Below, in pieces: positions 1 to 6,122 of a stretch of DNA of 9,024 bases. The notes under the pieces were generated by a model, which saw only the letters and a program-made list of their open reading frames with translations, searched no databases and was not told the DNA's origin. Location of the stretch: contig CAMFSB010000048.1 in the NCBI GenBank assembly GCA_945982465.1, positions 1 through 9,024 on the forward strand, written 5' to 3'. How positions within the stretch are numbered: the first letter of the stretch is position 1; each line of letters begins with the position of its first letter. The translations under genes and the position numbers were made by a program. Origin of the DNA: an uncultured Faecalibacterium sp. (GTDB lineage Bacteria > Bacillota > Clostridia > Oscillospirales > Ruminococcaceae).

Positions 1-237
1 GACGACGCGCCCGACGTCCCGCCGACGCACCCCGACTGCCCGCTGGAGGCGACGGGCGACGTTTCCGAGCTGATGGGCGCCGAGATCTACCTGTACCTGG
101 AGTACAAGGGCAACAAGATGATCGCCCGCGTGGCGCCCACCTCCAAGGCGAAGAACGGCGATACCGTGCGCGTTGCGTTCGACAAGAACAAGGTGCATGT
201 GTTCGACCCCGAGACCGAGCTGACCATCCTGAACTAA
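1..237 (+). CDS. ugpC: ABC transporter ATP-binding protein, UgpC/MsmK type, C-terminal fragment (partial, 5' end outside window)
   Basis: The frame is open from the first base to a TAA at 235-237, giving the last 78 residues of a larger protein. The stretch GDVSELMGAEIYLYLEY and the final part DKNKVHVFDPETELTILN match the C-terminal OB-like (TOBE/MalK regulatory) domain of the ATPases that energise carbohydrate ABC importers (MalK, MsmK, UgpC). In this family the protein sits on the cytoplasmic face, dimerises and hydrolyses ATP for the permease pair; one such ATPase often serves several sugar importers in Firmicutes. The nucleotide-binding domain with its Walker motifs is upstream of the window, so substrate and full length (usually about 370 residues) cannot be judged. 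The symbol is the common database name, not proof of glycerol-3-phosphate transport. A strong terminator follows 28 bases after the stop, so this is the end of its transcript. Confidence 0.85.
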   Translation, partial: DDAPDVPPTHPDCPLEATGDVSELMGAEIYLYLEYKGNKMIARVAPTSKAKNGDTVRVAFDKNKVHVFDPETELTILN

Positions 238-265
238 GGCGCGGTTCGGCTGCTTGCTGATATGC

Positions 266-302
266 AAAAGCCCCTGCCGGGTTTCCGGCAGGGGCTTTTT
301 TT
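266..302 (+). terminator. Intrinsic terminator after the ABC ATPase gene, probably bidirectional
   Basis: A perfect 15-base inverted repeat (266-280 paired with 285-299, arm AAAAGCCCCTGCCGG) encloses a four-base loop GTTT and runs into seven T (296-302). This is a textbook rho-independent terminator for the + strand ATPase gene. Because the left arm begins with AAAA, the minus strand also shows a T4 run after the stem, so it probably also ends the minus-strand transcript of the PF06541 gene whose stop is at 333-335. Confidence 0.95.
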
Positions 303-332
303 GTACGCCTGGGTAAAACGCCGCGGCCGGCG

Positions 333-746
333 TCAGCGCCAGCGCTGCACCTGCCGCAGCACCGCCATGATTGGTACGCACAGCGCAAACCACAGGCAGG
401 AGTACAGTGGGCAGATCTGGCCCAGCACGTTGCCCCACAGGCTGGAGTAGTCCCACACCGACCAGTGCAGCAGCCGGTTCACCACCATGCCGGTGCCGAA
501 CTCGATGCCGGTAATGGCCGTGCTGCCCAGCACACACTGAGCAAACAACGGCAGGGCGGTCCGGCTGATGCGGCGCAGCAGCAGCAGGGCGGTCCCGCCG
601 CACAGCAGCATCGTCCAGTGCGTGTGCCCGCGCCACAAAATTTCCAGCCCGCCGTAGCCCAGTGCCCCAATGGCAAAGGTAGCAGTGGATTCGGTGCGCG
701 GCCGGCGCGCGCCGGCCGCCGCAGGGTCAAAACGTCCGGTAAACAA
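333..746 (-). CDS. Small membrane protein, PF06541 family (putative ABC-transporter type IV / CmpB-like permease)
   Basis: The 137-residue product is hydrophobic with about four membrane segments. It carries the recognisable core of the PF06541 family: GYGGLEILWRGHTHWTM (30-46), then EFGTGMVVNRLLHWSVWDYS (82-101) and GQICPLYSCLWF (109-120). Family members are annotated as putative ABC transporter permeases; their real role is unknown, and no ATPase partner is next to this one, so transport is not shown. Length fits the family. The start is doubtful: the only in-frame start codon after the upstream TGA is TTG at 744-746, which falls in the T-tail of the terminator at 749-784 and lacks a good ribosome site. 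The first ~22 residues (rich in Ala, Arg and Pro) overlap a GC-only palindrome and do not look like family sequence. A GTG at 749-751 opens in another frame, so a frameshift near the start is possible. Confidence 0.72.
   Translation of the reverse strand: MFTGRFDPAAAGARRPRTESTATFAIGALGYGGLEILWRGHTHWTMLLCGGTALLLLRRISRTALPLFAQCVLGSTAITGIEFGTGMVVNRLLHWSVWDYSSLWGNVLGQICPLYSCLWFALCVPIMAVLRQVQRWR
698..719. repeat. 22-base perfect GC-only palindrome
   Basis: Positions 698-719 read identically on both strands (half-site GCGGCCGGCGC, no spacer) and contain only G and C. It lies in the 5' part of the PF06541 frame, where it would encode an Ala/Gly/Arg/Pro run. It could form a tight hairpin near the 5' end of that message. 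No second copy was noticed in the window, so there is no evidence for a repeat family. Confidence 0.7.
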
Positions 747-748
747 AA

Positions 749-784
749 CACATCACCCGGCTTTAGTGTTTGCCGGGTGATGTG
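749..784 (-). terminator. Intrinsic terminator downstream of pncB
   Basis: A 13-base perfect stem (749-761 with 772-784; arm CACATCACCCGGC) has a ten-base loop and, read on the minus strand, runs into TTTTGTTT (748-741). It lies 114 bases after the pncB stop and is positioned to end the S11-like/pncB transcript. The start codon of the next minus-strand gene lies inside its T tail, so that gene would depend on read-through or a promoter not obvious here. The 785-897 stretch between pncB and this terminator holds no gene, only a short hairpin (821-827 with 834-840). Confidence 0.85.
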
Positions 785-897
785 CGTTTATGCGCAGGAT
801 GGCGCGCCGGGCGGCGCTGTATACCGGGCACGGCCGGTATGCGGCGGTTTGCTCTGCGCGCCCCGCAGGGGAGCGTACAGGCCGGGCGGCGCGGCGC

Positions 898-2343
898 TTA
901 CTTGGTCAGGCTCTTGAGCAGCTGCTGGCGGGTGTCCCACAATTTCTGCGAAAGGTCCACATAGTAGCCGTGGGGGTTTTCAAACCGCTTTACCTCGTCC
1001 CACAGCGTGCCCAGCTGGGCCTTGCAGAACTTTTTGATTTCCTGCAGGCTGGGGCTGTTGTATACGCGCTTGCCATTTTCGTAAATGGGAGTAGACAGGC
1101 ACTTGGCCGTGCAGTTCACATAGGTGCGCTCTTTCCAGGTTTCCACCGGGTCAAACAGGGTAATGCCGTTCTGGGTGCTCACCGGTTCGTCCGCCATGGT
1201 GATCAGGTCGGCCATGGCCTTGCCGTCCTCATCGTAGATGCGCCACACCTTTTTCAGGCAGGGGATGGTCAGCTTTTCAATGCTCTCGCTGATCTTGATC
1301 GTGCGGGCGTAGCTGCCGGCCTCCTCCTTGATGGCGGCCAGCTTGTCCACGCCGCCGAACACCGGGTCGCTCTTGGCGGTGATCATGTTCTCGCCGATGC
1401 CGAAGCTGTCCACTCTGGCCCCCTGCAAAATCAGGTCGCGCACCAGATACTCGTCCAGAGAGTTGGACGCGCAGATGGTGCAGTCCGGGTAGCCGGCCTC
1501 GTCCAGCATTTTGCGGGCCTTTTTCGACAGATACGCGATATCGCCCGAATCGATCCGCACGCCCTTGGGGCGCTTGCCCAGGGGCTTGAGCACCTCGTCA
1601 AACACCTTGATGGCGTTGGGGATGCCCTTTTTCAGCACATTGTAGGTGTCTACCAGCAGCACGCAGGCATCCGGGTACAACTCGGCATATTTTTTGAATG
1701 CTTCGTATTCGCTGGGGAACATCTGCACCCAGCTGTGCGCCATGGTGCCGCTGGCCGGAATGCCAAAATCACGGGCGGCCATCACGCAGCTGGTGGAGCC
1801 GCAGCCGCCAATGTACGCCGCACGCGCGCCAAAGTAGGCCGCGTCGTACCCTTGCGCGCGGCGGGCGCCGAATTCCATCACCGGCCGGCCCGACGCCGCC
1901 CGCACGATGCGGCTGGCCTTGGTGGCGATCAGGCACTGATGGTTAAAGGTGACCAGCAGCAGCGTTTCGATCAGCTGGCACTCGATGCAGGGCCCCTCCA
2001 CCGTCACGATCGGCTCGTGGGGGAAGATGGGCGTGCCCTCCTCGATGGCCCAGATGTTGCAGTGGAATTCAAAATCGCGCAGGTACGCCAGGAATTTTTC
2101 GTTGAACACGCCGGTGCCGCGCAGATAGGCGATGTCCTCATCGGTGAATTTCAGATTGTCGATGGCGGAAATGAACTGCTCCAGCCCGGCCATGACAGCG
2201 TAGCCGCCGCCGTCCGGCACGCGCCGGAAAAACATGTCAAAGACGCTGATCTTGTCTTCGTATCCCTCGTCGAAATAGCCGGCGGACATGGTCAACTCGT
2301 AAAAGTCCGTCATGGTGGTCAGGTTGCGCTTTACATCAAACAT
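898..2343 (-). CDS. pncB: Nicotinate phosphoribosyltransferase
   Basis: The 481-residue product is a full-length nicotinate phosphoribosyltransferase, the cytoplasmic enzyme that joins nicotinic acid to PRPP (with ATP hydrolysis) to make nicotinate mononucleotide in NAD salvage. Visible landmarks are the N-terminal TDFYELTMSAGYF (12-24), EFGARRAQG (157-165), GTMAHSWV (199-206) with the His (203) that aligns with the phosphorylated His of bacterial enzymes, LVDTYN (230-235), RIDSGD (263-268) and the PRPP-side segment FGIGENMITAKSDPVFGGVDKL (314-335, shown here only as a family match). ATG at 2341-2343 is the natural start; an AAGGAAAG-like site (2357-2364) lies 13 bases upstream, rather far. 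The gene follows the S11-like gene by 76 bases with no clear terminator between them, so they are probably co-transcribed. The stop TAA is at 898-900. Confidence 0.96.
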   Translation of the reverse strand: MFDVKRNLTTMTDFYELTMSAGYFDEGYEDKISVFDMFFRRVPDGGGYAVMAGLEQFISAIDNLKFTDEDIAYLRGTGVFNEKFLAYLRDFEFHCNIWAIEEGTPIFPHEPIVTVEGPCIECQLIETLLLVTFNHQCLIATKASRIVRAASGRPVMEFGARRAQGYDAAYFGARAAYIGGCGSTSCVMAARDFGIPASGTMAHSWVQMFPSEYEAFKKYAELYPDACVLLVDTYNVLKKGIPNAIKVFDEVLKPLGKRPKGVRIDSGDIAYLSKKARKMLDEAGYPDCTICASNSLDEYLVRDLILQGARVDSFGIGENMITAKSDPVFGGVDKLAAIKEEAGSYARTIKISESIEKLTIPCLKKVWRIYDEDGKAMADLITMADEPVSTQNGITLFDPVETWKERTYVNCTAKCLSTPIYENGKRVYNSPSLQEIKKFCKAQLGTLWDEVKRFENPHGYYVDLSQKLWDTRQQLLKSLTK

Positions 2344-2419
2344 GTGTGTTCAGCTTCTTTCCTTCTTCTATTGGGGCGGGGCCTGCCGGCCCTGCCGGTG
2401 ATGGACGACGGCAACAGGC

Positions 2420-3763
2420 TTACCGCCGGCGGATCCGTTTGGACTTCTGTTCGCGCACAGCATGCACGGCAAACCATACCAGGTACGCGGCAAGGGCCAG
2501 CACGCTCAAGACCACAACGACACGGAAATACAGGCTGCCGAAAAATTCCTGCAGCTTGGCCACCGTGAACAGCACGGTGTTGCGCTCCACATCCTGGCCG
2601 GCCAGCAGGTCCACTGTGCCGATCTCCTCCCCGGCCAGCAGCAGCGTGACCGAGCCGACCACGTCCCCCTGCCTGACCGGCGCATACACCGCGTCGGGCA
2701 GGTTGAACCGCTTTTGCGTCACGGTGCTGTCGCTGGTGGAGGGCAGAATGGTCATCATGCTGTCGGCCGGGTACAGCATCAGGGTATCGGTGTCCAGCGA
2801 ATATTTCACCTTTACCTCGCACAGCGGCTCGTCGGTATCCAGCGCGGGCTGGATCGAAAAGCTGCTGTACACCCAGTCCAAAAGCTGCGAGGTCTCGTAC
2901 AAAGCCGGGCGCCGGGTGGCGTAGCCGTAGGCATCGCAGGTGTCAGGGCTGTTCATCACGCAGAAAATATAGGTTTCGCCGTTCTGCGTGGCCCAGGAGA
3001 CCAGGCTCTGGGTGCCGGCGTCCTGCACATAGCCGCTGACATCGGTTTTGCCGCCTCGCACTGCCTCGCGGTAAAACTTGCCGCCGGCGCTTTTGCTGAT
3101 CATCTTGTTGTAGTTCTGGATGTCGTACGGCGAGGCGTGGCGGGTGTTGGCGGGCATGGTGTAATTGTAGGCGCCCGCGATCTCCACAAACACGTCAAAG
3201 CTCATCAGATAGCGCAGGATCAGGTACATGTCGCGCGCGGTGGTCACATTGCCGCTGTCGATGCCGCAGGCGTCGGTCCACACGCTGCCGGTGGTGCCGA
3301 TGCGCTGGGATAAGCGGTTCATCTGGATCACCCAGCCCGTCAAATCCCCGCCCGAAAGGCAGTACGCCGTGGTCATCGTTACCTCGTTGGCGTTGCGCAG
3401 CATGATGGCGTACAGCGCCTGGCGCAGTGTCAGCGTTTCGCCGATGCGCACGTCGGCGTGGTCGTCGGTGCCCAGCACGTAGTCAGAAATGGCCTGCGGC
3501 TGGGTCACAGTGGTGGTGTCCAGCGCATCGCCATAGTTGGCCAGCACCAGCGCCACGGTCATCAGCTGGGTCAGGCTGTGGGCCTGCACCTGCTGTTCGG
3601 AGTTCTTTTCGTAAATAATGATGTTGGTATCGGTATTCACCACATAGGCACTTTCGGCCTGGACCGTATACACGGCGCTGGGGTCGTACCCTACCGCCGC
3701 GGCGGGCATGGCCAGCGCGGCGGCAATGCAGAAAGCCACAAGCAGGGCGGCAAATCGTTTCAT
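2420..3763 (-). CDS. Serine peptidase S11-like (D-alanyl-D-alanine carboxypeptidase fold) protein with degenerate catalytic motifs
   Basis: The 447-residue product has a signal peptide (MKRFAALLVAFCIAAALAMPAAA, cleavage likely near 22-24), a penicillin-binding-protein/S11 domain (about 30-275), a C-terminal beta-rich domain (about 310-400), one membrane segment (about 412-433) and a basic tail (EQKSKRIRRR). This is the layout of DacA/DacF low-molecular-weight PBPs, which trim the peptidoglycan stem peptide outside the membrane. All three active-site motifs are altered: SxxK reads SLTQ (S63, Q66), SxN reads NAN (124-126) and KTG reads KTD (239-241), with the following loop about three residues shorter than usual. 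The nucleophile Ser remains but the catalytic Lys is gone, so normal carboxypeptidase activity is unlikely; a structural or substrate-binding role is inference. I chose ATG 3761-3763 because it has GAGGGAA nine bases upstream and begins the signal peptide; an in-frame start at 3847 would add 28 residues that spoil it. Confidence 0.88.
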   Translation of the reverse strand: MKRFAALLVAFCIAAALAMPAAAVGYDPSAVYTVQAESAYVVNTDTNIIIYEKNSEQQVQAHSLTQLMTVALVLANYGDALDTTTVTQPQAISDYVLGTDDHADVRIGETLTLRQALYAIMLRNANEVTMTTAYCLSGGDLTGWVIQMNRLSQRIGTTGSVWTDACGIDSGNVTTARDMYLILRYLMSFDVFVEIAGAYNYTMPANTRHASPYDIQNYNKMISKSAGGKFYREAVRGGKTDVSGYVQDAGTQSLVSWATQNGETYIFCVMNSPDTCDAYGYATRRPALYETSQLLDWVYSSFSIQPALDTDEPLCEVKVKYSLDTDTLMLYPADSMMTILPSTSDSTVTQKRFNLPDAVYAPVRQGDVVGSVTLLLAGEEIGTVDLLAGQDVERNTVLFTVAKLQEFFGSLYFRVVVVLSVLALAAYLVWFAVHAVREQKSKRIRRR

Positions 3764-3771
3764 GTAGACAA

Positions 3772-3778
3772 TTCCCTC
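3772..3778 (-). promoter_or_regulatory. Ribosome binding site that sets the start of the S11-like gene
   Basis: On the minus strand the sequence GAGGGAA lies 8 bases before ATG 3761-3763. This supports the shorter reading that begins with the signal peptide over the longer open frame starting at 3847. Confidence 0.75.
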
Positions 3779-3873
3779 AAAAAGCGATAGAATATCAAAC
3801 AGCGGAGCGCGCAGCGCGTCCGCAGGCAAAGCGGTTACAGGCACCAAGGTGTCAAGACAATGGTGTTATCCTG

Positions 3874-3879
3874 TATTAT
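3874..3879 (+). promoter_or_regulatory. Possible plus-strand -10 overlapping the minus-strand promoter
   Basis: TATTAT at 3874-3879 lies on the opposite strand of the minus-strand TATAAT and could be the -10 for the phosphoesterase/ktrB/ktrA block, with a start near 3886 and a leader of about 108 bases. No good -35 lies at 16-18 bases (17-base position reads GTCAAG; AAGACA at 3854-3859 is only 14 bases away). The leader holds an imperfect GC hairpin just ahead of the ribosome site. Apart from the two candidate promoters, the 3764-3993 intergenic region holds nothing else I can name. Confidence 0.35.
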
Positions 3880-3883
3880 ACCA
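3875..3883 (-). promoter_or_regulatory. Likely minus-strand promoter (extended -10) for the S11-like gene and pncB
   Basis: Read on the minus strand, 3883-3875 is TGGTATAAT: a consensus -10 (TATAAT, 3880-3875) with the TGn extension. The -35 position at 17-base spacing (3903-3898) is TTTCCT, weak, which an extended -10 can tolerate. Transcription would start near 3868 and leave a leader of about 105 bases. It is the best sigma-A-type promoter match I noticed in the window, but start sites are not shown by sequence alone. Confidence 0.6.
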
Positions 3884-3993
3884 GTTCCGGGCACAATAGG
3901 AAAGCGTTTTTACGGAAAATTCAGAGTTTCAAACACAGAGGTGCGCGCGGCCCCCGCCGCTGGCAATGCGGGCGGCGCGGCACGGAGGACGGT

Positions 3994-4659
3994 ATGATCT
4001 ATATCACAGGGGATGTACACGGCGATCTGGGCCGGTTCCGGCAGGGCAGGCTGCGCTGGCTGGGCAAAAAGGATACCGTGATCGTGCTGGGGGATTTCGG
4101 CTTTGTATGGGACGGCGGCAGGGAGGAGCAGAAGGCTCTGGCCTGGCTGGCAAAGCGCCGCTGCACGATTTTGTTTCTGGACGGCTGCAACGAAAACTAT
4201 GACCTGCTGGCCCGCTACCCGGTGACGGAGGCCTTTGGCGGCCGGGTGCAGAACCTGGGCGGCAATGTGTACCATGTGTGCCGCGGCAGCGTGCTGACGC
4301 TGGAGGGCAGGAAGATCCTGTGCTTTGGCGGCGGTGAAACGGTGGACAAGGAAGAGCGCGAGCCGGGCGTGAACTGGTGGAAAGAGGAAATGCCCACCAG
4401 CGAGGAGTACGCCTACTGCGAGCAGAACCTGGAAGCCTGCGGCCATCAGGTGGACTACGTGCTCACCCACGATGCGCCCACCAAGCTGCTGGATTTTACC
4501 GGCCTGCCGGAGCACGAGGTGAACCGGCTGCACTGTTTTCTGGATAAGGTGATCCTGGAAACGGACTACAAAAAATGGTACTTCGGCCGGTATCACAGGG
4601 ATCTGACCCTTTCGCGCAAGGCAGCCTGCGTGTTCCGCGGGGTGCTGGCGCTGGAATGA
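3994..4659 (+). CDS. Calcineurin-like metallophosphoesterase family protein
   Basis: The 221-residue product fits the small metallophosphoesterase family. Motifs in order: GDVHGD (6-11, metal ligands D7 and H9), GDFGFVWD (33-40, D34 bridging the metals), DGCNENY (63-69) where the family has G(N/T)HEN, LTHDAP (157-162, H159) and FGRYH (197-201, H201), where many relatives have GHxH. Most metal ligands are present, but the GNHE-type motif has lost its His (N66) and has Cys at 65, so activity may be changed. Substrate is unknown; relatives act on phosphoproteins, nucleotides or cyclic nucleotides, and nothing here picks among these. ATG 3994 is preceded by GGAGG (3984-3988) at five bases. ktrB begins 76 bases downstream on the same strand, so a shared transcript is plausible. 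No signal peptide; cytoplasmic. Confidence 0.87.
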   Translation: MIYITGDVHGDLGRFRQGRLRWLGKKDTVIVLGDFGFVWDGGREEQKALAWLAKRRCTILFLDGCNENYDLLARYPVTEAFGGRVQNLGGNVYHVCRGSVLTLEGRKILCFGGGETVDKEEREPGVNWWKEEMPTSEEYAYCEQNLEACGHQVDYVLTHDAPTKLLDFTGLPEHEVNRLHCFLDKVILETDYKKWYFGRYHRDLTLSRKAACVFRGVLALE

Positions 4660-4701
4660 CCCGCCGGAAAAACGGAGCTTTCCGTAACAATATAGACAAA
4701 A

Positions 4702-4730
4702 GCGCGGCGTTCCATGCACCGCGCGGGGAG
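4702..4730 (+). promoter_or_regulatory. Hairpin abutting the ktrB ribosome binding site
   Basis: A six-base stem GCGCGG/CCGCGC (4702-4707 with 4719-4724) ends directly against the ribosome site GGGGAG (4725-4730), five bases before the ktrB ATG. A weaker hairpin CGGAAA/TTTCCG (4665-4670 with 4679-4684) lies just upstream and has no U tract, so it is not a terminator. The whole gap after the phosphoesterase is only 76 bases, too short for a ydaO-type c-di-AMP riboswitch. Confidence 0.4.
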
Positions 4731-4735
4731 CTGGC

Positions 4736-6085
4736 ATGATATTCAAGACTTTGAAAAACAAACGTATTACGCCCAGCCAGATCATCATTCTGGGCTTTCT
4801 GGCGCTGATTCTGGCGGGCACGGTGCTGCTGATGCTGCCCTTTGCCACGCAGGACGGCCATGGCGCGCCGCTGCTGGACGCGCTGTTCACCGCCACCTCG
4901 GCCACCTGTGTGACGGGCCTGGTCGTGCAGGATACGGCGAGCTACTGGTCGGCGTTCGGCCAGGGGGTGATCCTGGTGCTGATCCAGATCGGCGGCCTGG
5001 GCGTGGTGACCATGGGCATCACCATCGCCATGGTCACAGGCCGGCGCATCGGGCTCAAGCAGCGCTGGGTCATGCAGGAATCCATCTCCGCCCCGCAGAT
5101 GGGCGGCATCCTGCGCCAGACCCGGTTCATCCTGCGGGCGGTGCTGGGCATCGAGCTGACCGGCGCGGTGCTGCTGCTGGGGCCGTTTATCCGGCAGTTC
5201 GGCCCGCTGCGGGGCGTGTGGTACGCGGTGTTCCATTCCATTTCGGCGTTCTGCAACGCGGGCTTTGACCTGATGGGCATCCGCGAGCCGTTTTCGTCGC
5301 TGACCACGCTGGGCGGCAGCGTACCGGTGGCGCTGACGCTTTCGGCGCTGATTATCGTGGGCGGCCTGGGCTTTTTTACCTGGCGCGATCTGTACGACAA
5401 CCGCCTGCGCTGGAAGCGCTACACCCTGCAGACCAAGCTGGTGTTGGTGACCACGGCCGTGCTGCTGCTGGGCGGGTTCGTGTTTTTCCTGTACGAGTTC
5501 AGCCAGCCCCAGTGGCGGCATTTGAGCGCCGGCCGCCGCGTGCTGGAGGCGTGGTTCCAATCGGTCACCACCCGCACGGCGGGCTTTAACATGGCGGACC
5601 TGACGGCGATGGACCCGGCGGCCCAGCTGGTGACCATCCTGCTGATGCTGGTGGGCGGCTCGCCCGGCTCCACGGCCGGCGGCTTCAAAACCACCACGCT
5701 GGCGGTGCTGGTGCTGGGTACGCGGGCGGTGTTCCGCCATCGCAGCAGCGCGCAGTGTTTTGGCCGGCGCATCAGCGACGAAACGCTGCGTAACGCATCG
5801 GCCCTGCTGACACTGTATGTGGGGCTGTTTTTGGGCGGCGGGCTGCTGATCTGCTGCATCGACGGCGTGCCGCTGATGGGCGCTTTGTTTGAATCCGCTT
5901 CGGCGGTGGGCACGGTAGGCCTTTCGCTGGGGCTGACGCCGGGTTTGAGCGTCGTGTCGCATTTGATCCTGATTTTTTTGATGGTGTTTGGCCGCGTGGG
6001 CGGCCTGACGATGATTTACGCCGTTACGTCGGGGGCTGCGCCGGAGCGCTCGCAGCTGCCGCAGGAACGGGTGACCGTGGGCTGA
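4736..6085 (+). CDS. ktrB: Potassium uptake channel subunit KtrB (TrkH/KtrB family)
   Basis: The 449-residue protein is a full-length, strongly hydrophobic SKT-superfamily K+ translocator. Its four repeated pore units each carry the filter glycine: TCVTGL (57-62), FCNAGF (172-177), TRTAGF (279-284) and GTVGL (392-396). The segment GGSPGSTAGGFKTTT (307-321) is the conserved flexible loop in the M3 helix that gates the pore. In this family KtrB sits in the membrane as a dimer on a KtrA ring and takes up K+ driven by membrane potential, often with Na+. The N-terminus begins KTLKNKRITPSQIIILGF, a short cytoplasmic tail as usual. ATG 4736 has GGGGAG five bases upstream. ktrA follows after 37 bases, which confirms the assignment over a lone TrkH. 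Confidence 0.95.
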   Translation: MIFKTLKNKRITPSQIIILGFLALILAGTVLLMLPFATQDGHGAPLLDALFTATSATCVTGLVVQDTASYWSAFGQGVILVLIQIGGLGVVTMGITIAMVTGRRIGLKQRWVMQESISAPQMGGILRQTRFILRAVLGIELTGAVLLLGPFIRQFGPLRGVWYAVFHSISAFCNAGFDLMGIREPFSSLTTLGGSVPVALTLSALIIVGGLGFFTWRDLYDNRLRWKRYTLQTKLVLVTTAVLLLGGFVFFLYEFSQPQWRHLSAGRRVLEAWFQSVTTRTAGFNMADLTAMDPAAQLVTILLMLVGGSPGSTAGGFKTTTLAVLVLGTRAVFRHRSSAQCFGRRISDETLRNASALLTLYVGLFLGGGLLICCIDGVPLMGALFESASAVGTVGLSLGLTPGLSVVSHLILIFLMVFGRVGGLTMIYAVTSGAAPERSQLPQERVTVG

Positions 6086-6122
6086 AACCCCGCATACAAG
6101 CAGAAAAGGAGAGTTTGTCCGG

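Noticed and set aside
821..840. Inverted repeat ATACCGG/CCGGTAT as an operator or att site
   Set aside because: It is a single 7-bp repeat between the pncB stop and its terminator, with no regulator, integrase or second copy nearby.
2379..2392. Short hairpin GGGCC/GGCCC between the S11-like gene and pncB as a terminator
   Set aside because: The stem is only 5 bp and no T run follows on the minus strand.
790..2568. 592-codon open frame on the plus strand opposite pncB
   Set aside because: It is the antisense shadow of pncB: high GC lowers stop frequency on the opposite strand. The product is Ala/Gly/His-rich with no family likeness, while the minus strand encodes a complete NAPRTase.
3764..3847. 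N-terminal extension of the S11-like protein to the start at 3847
   Set aside because: The extra 28 residues would sit in front of a complete signal peptide, and the internal ATG at 3763 has an excellent ribosome site.
3850..3855. TTGACA on the minus strand as a -35 box
   Set aside because: It lies downstream of the TATAAT in the minus direction, and no -10-like hexamer lies about 17 bases beyond it (3832-3827 reads GCTTTG).
4660..4735. ydaO-type c-di-AMP riboswitch upstream of ktrB
   Set aside because: Such riboswitches occur before Firmicute K+ genes, but the 76-base gap is too short and shows only two short hairpins.
3910..4905. 331-codon minus-strand open frame across the phosphoesterase and ktrB start
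   Set aside because: Its composition is shadow-like and it spans two real plus-strand genes that have good ribosome sites and family motifs.
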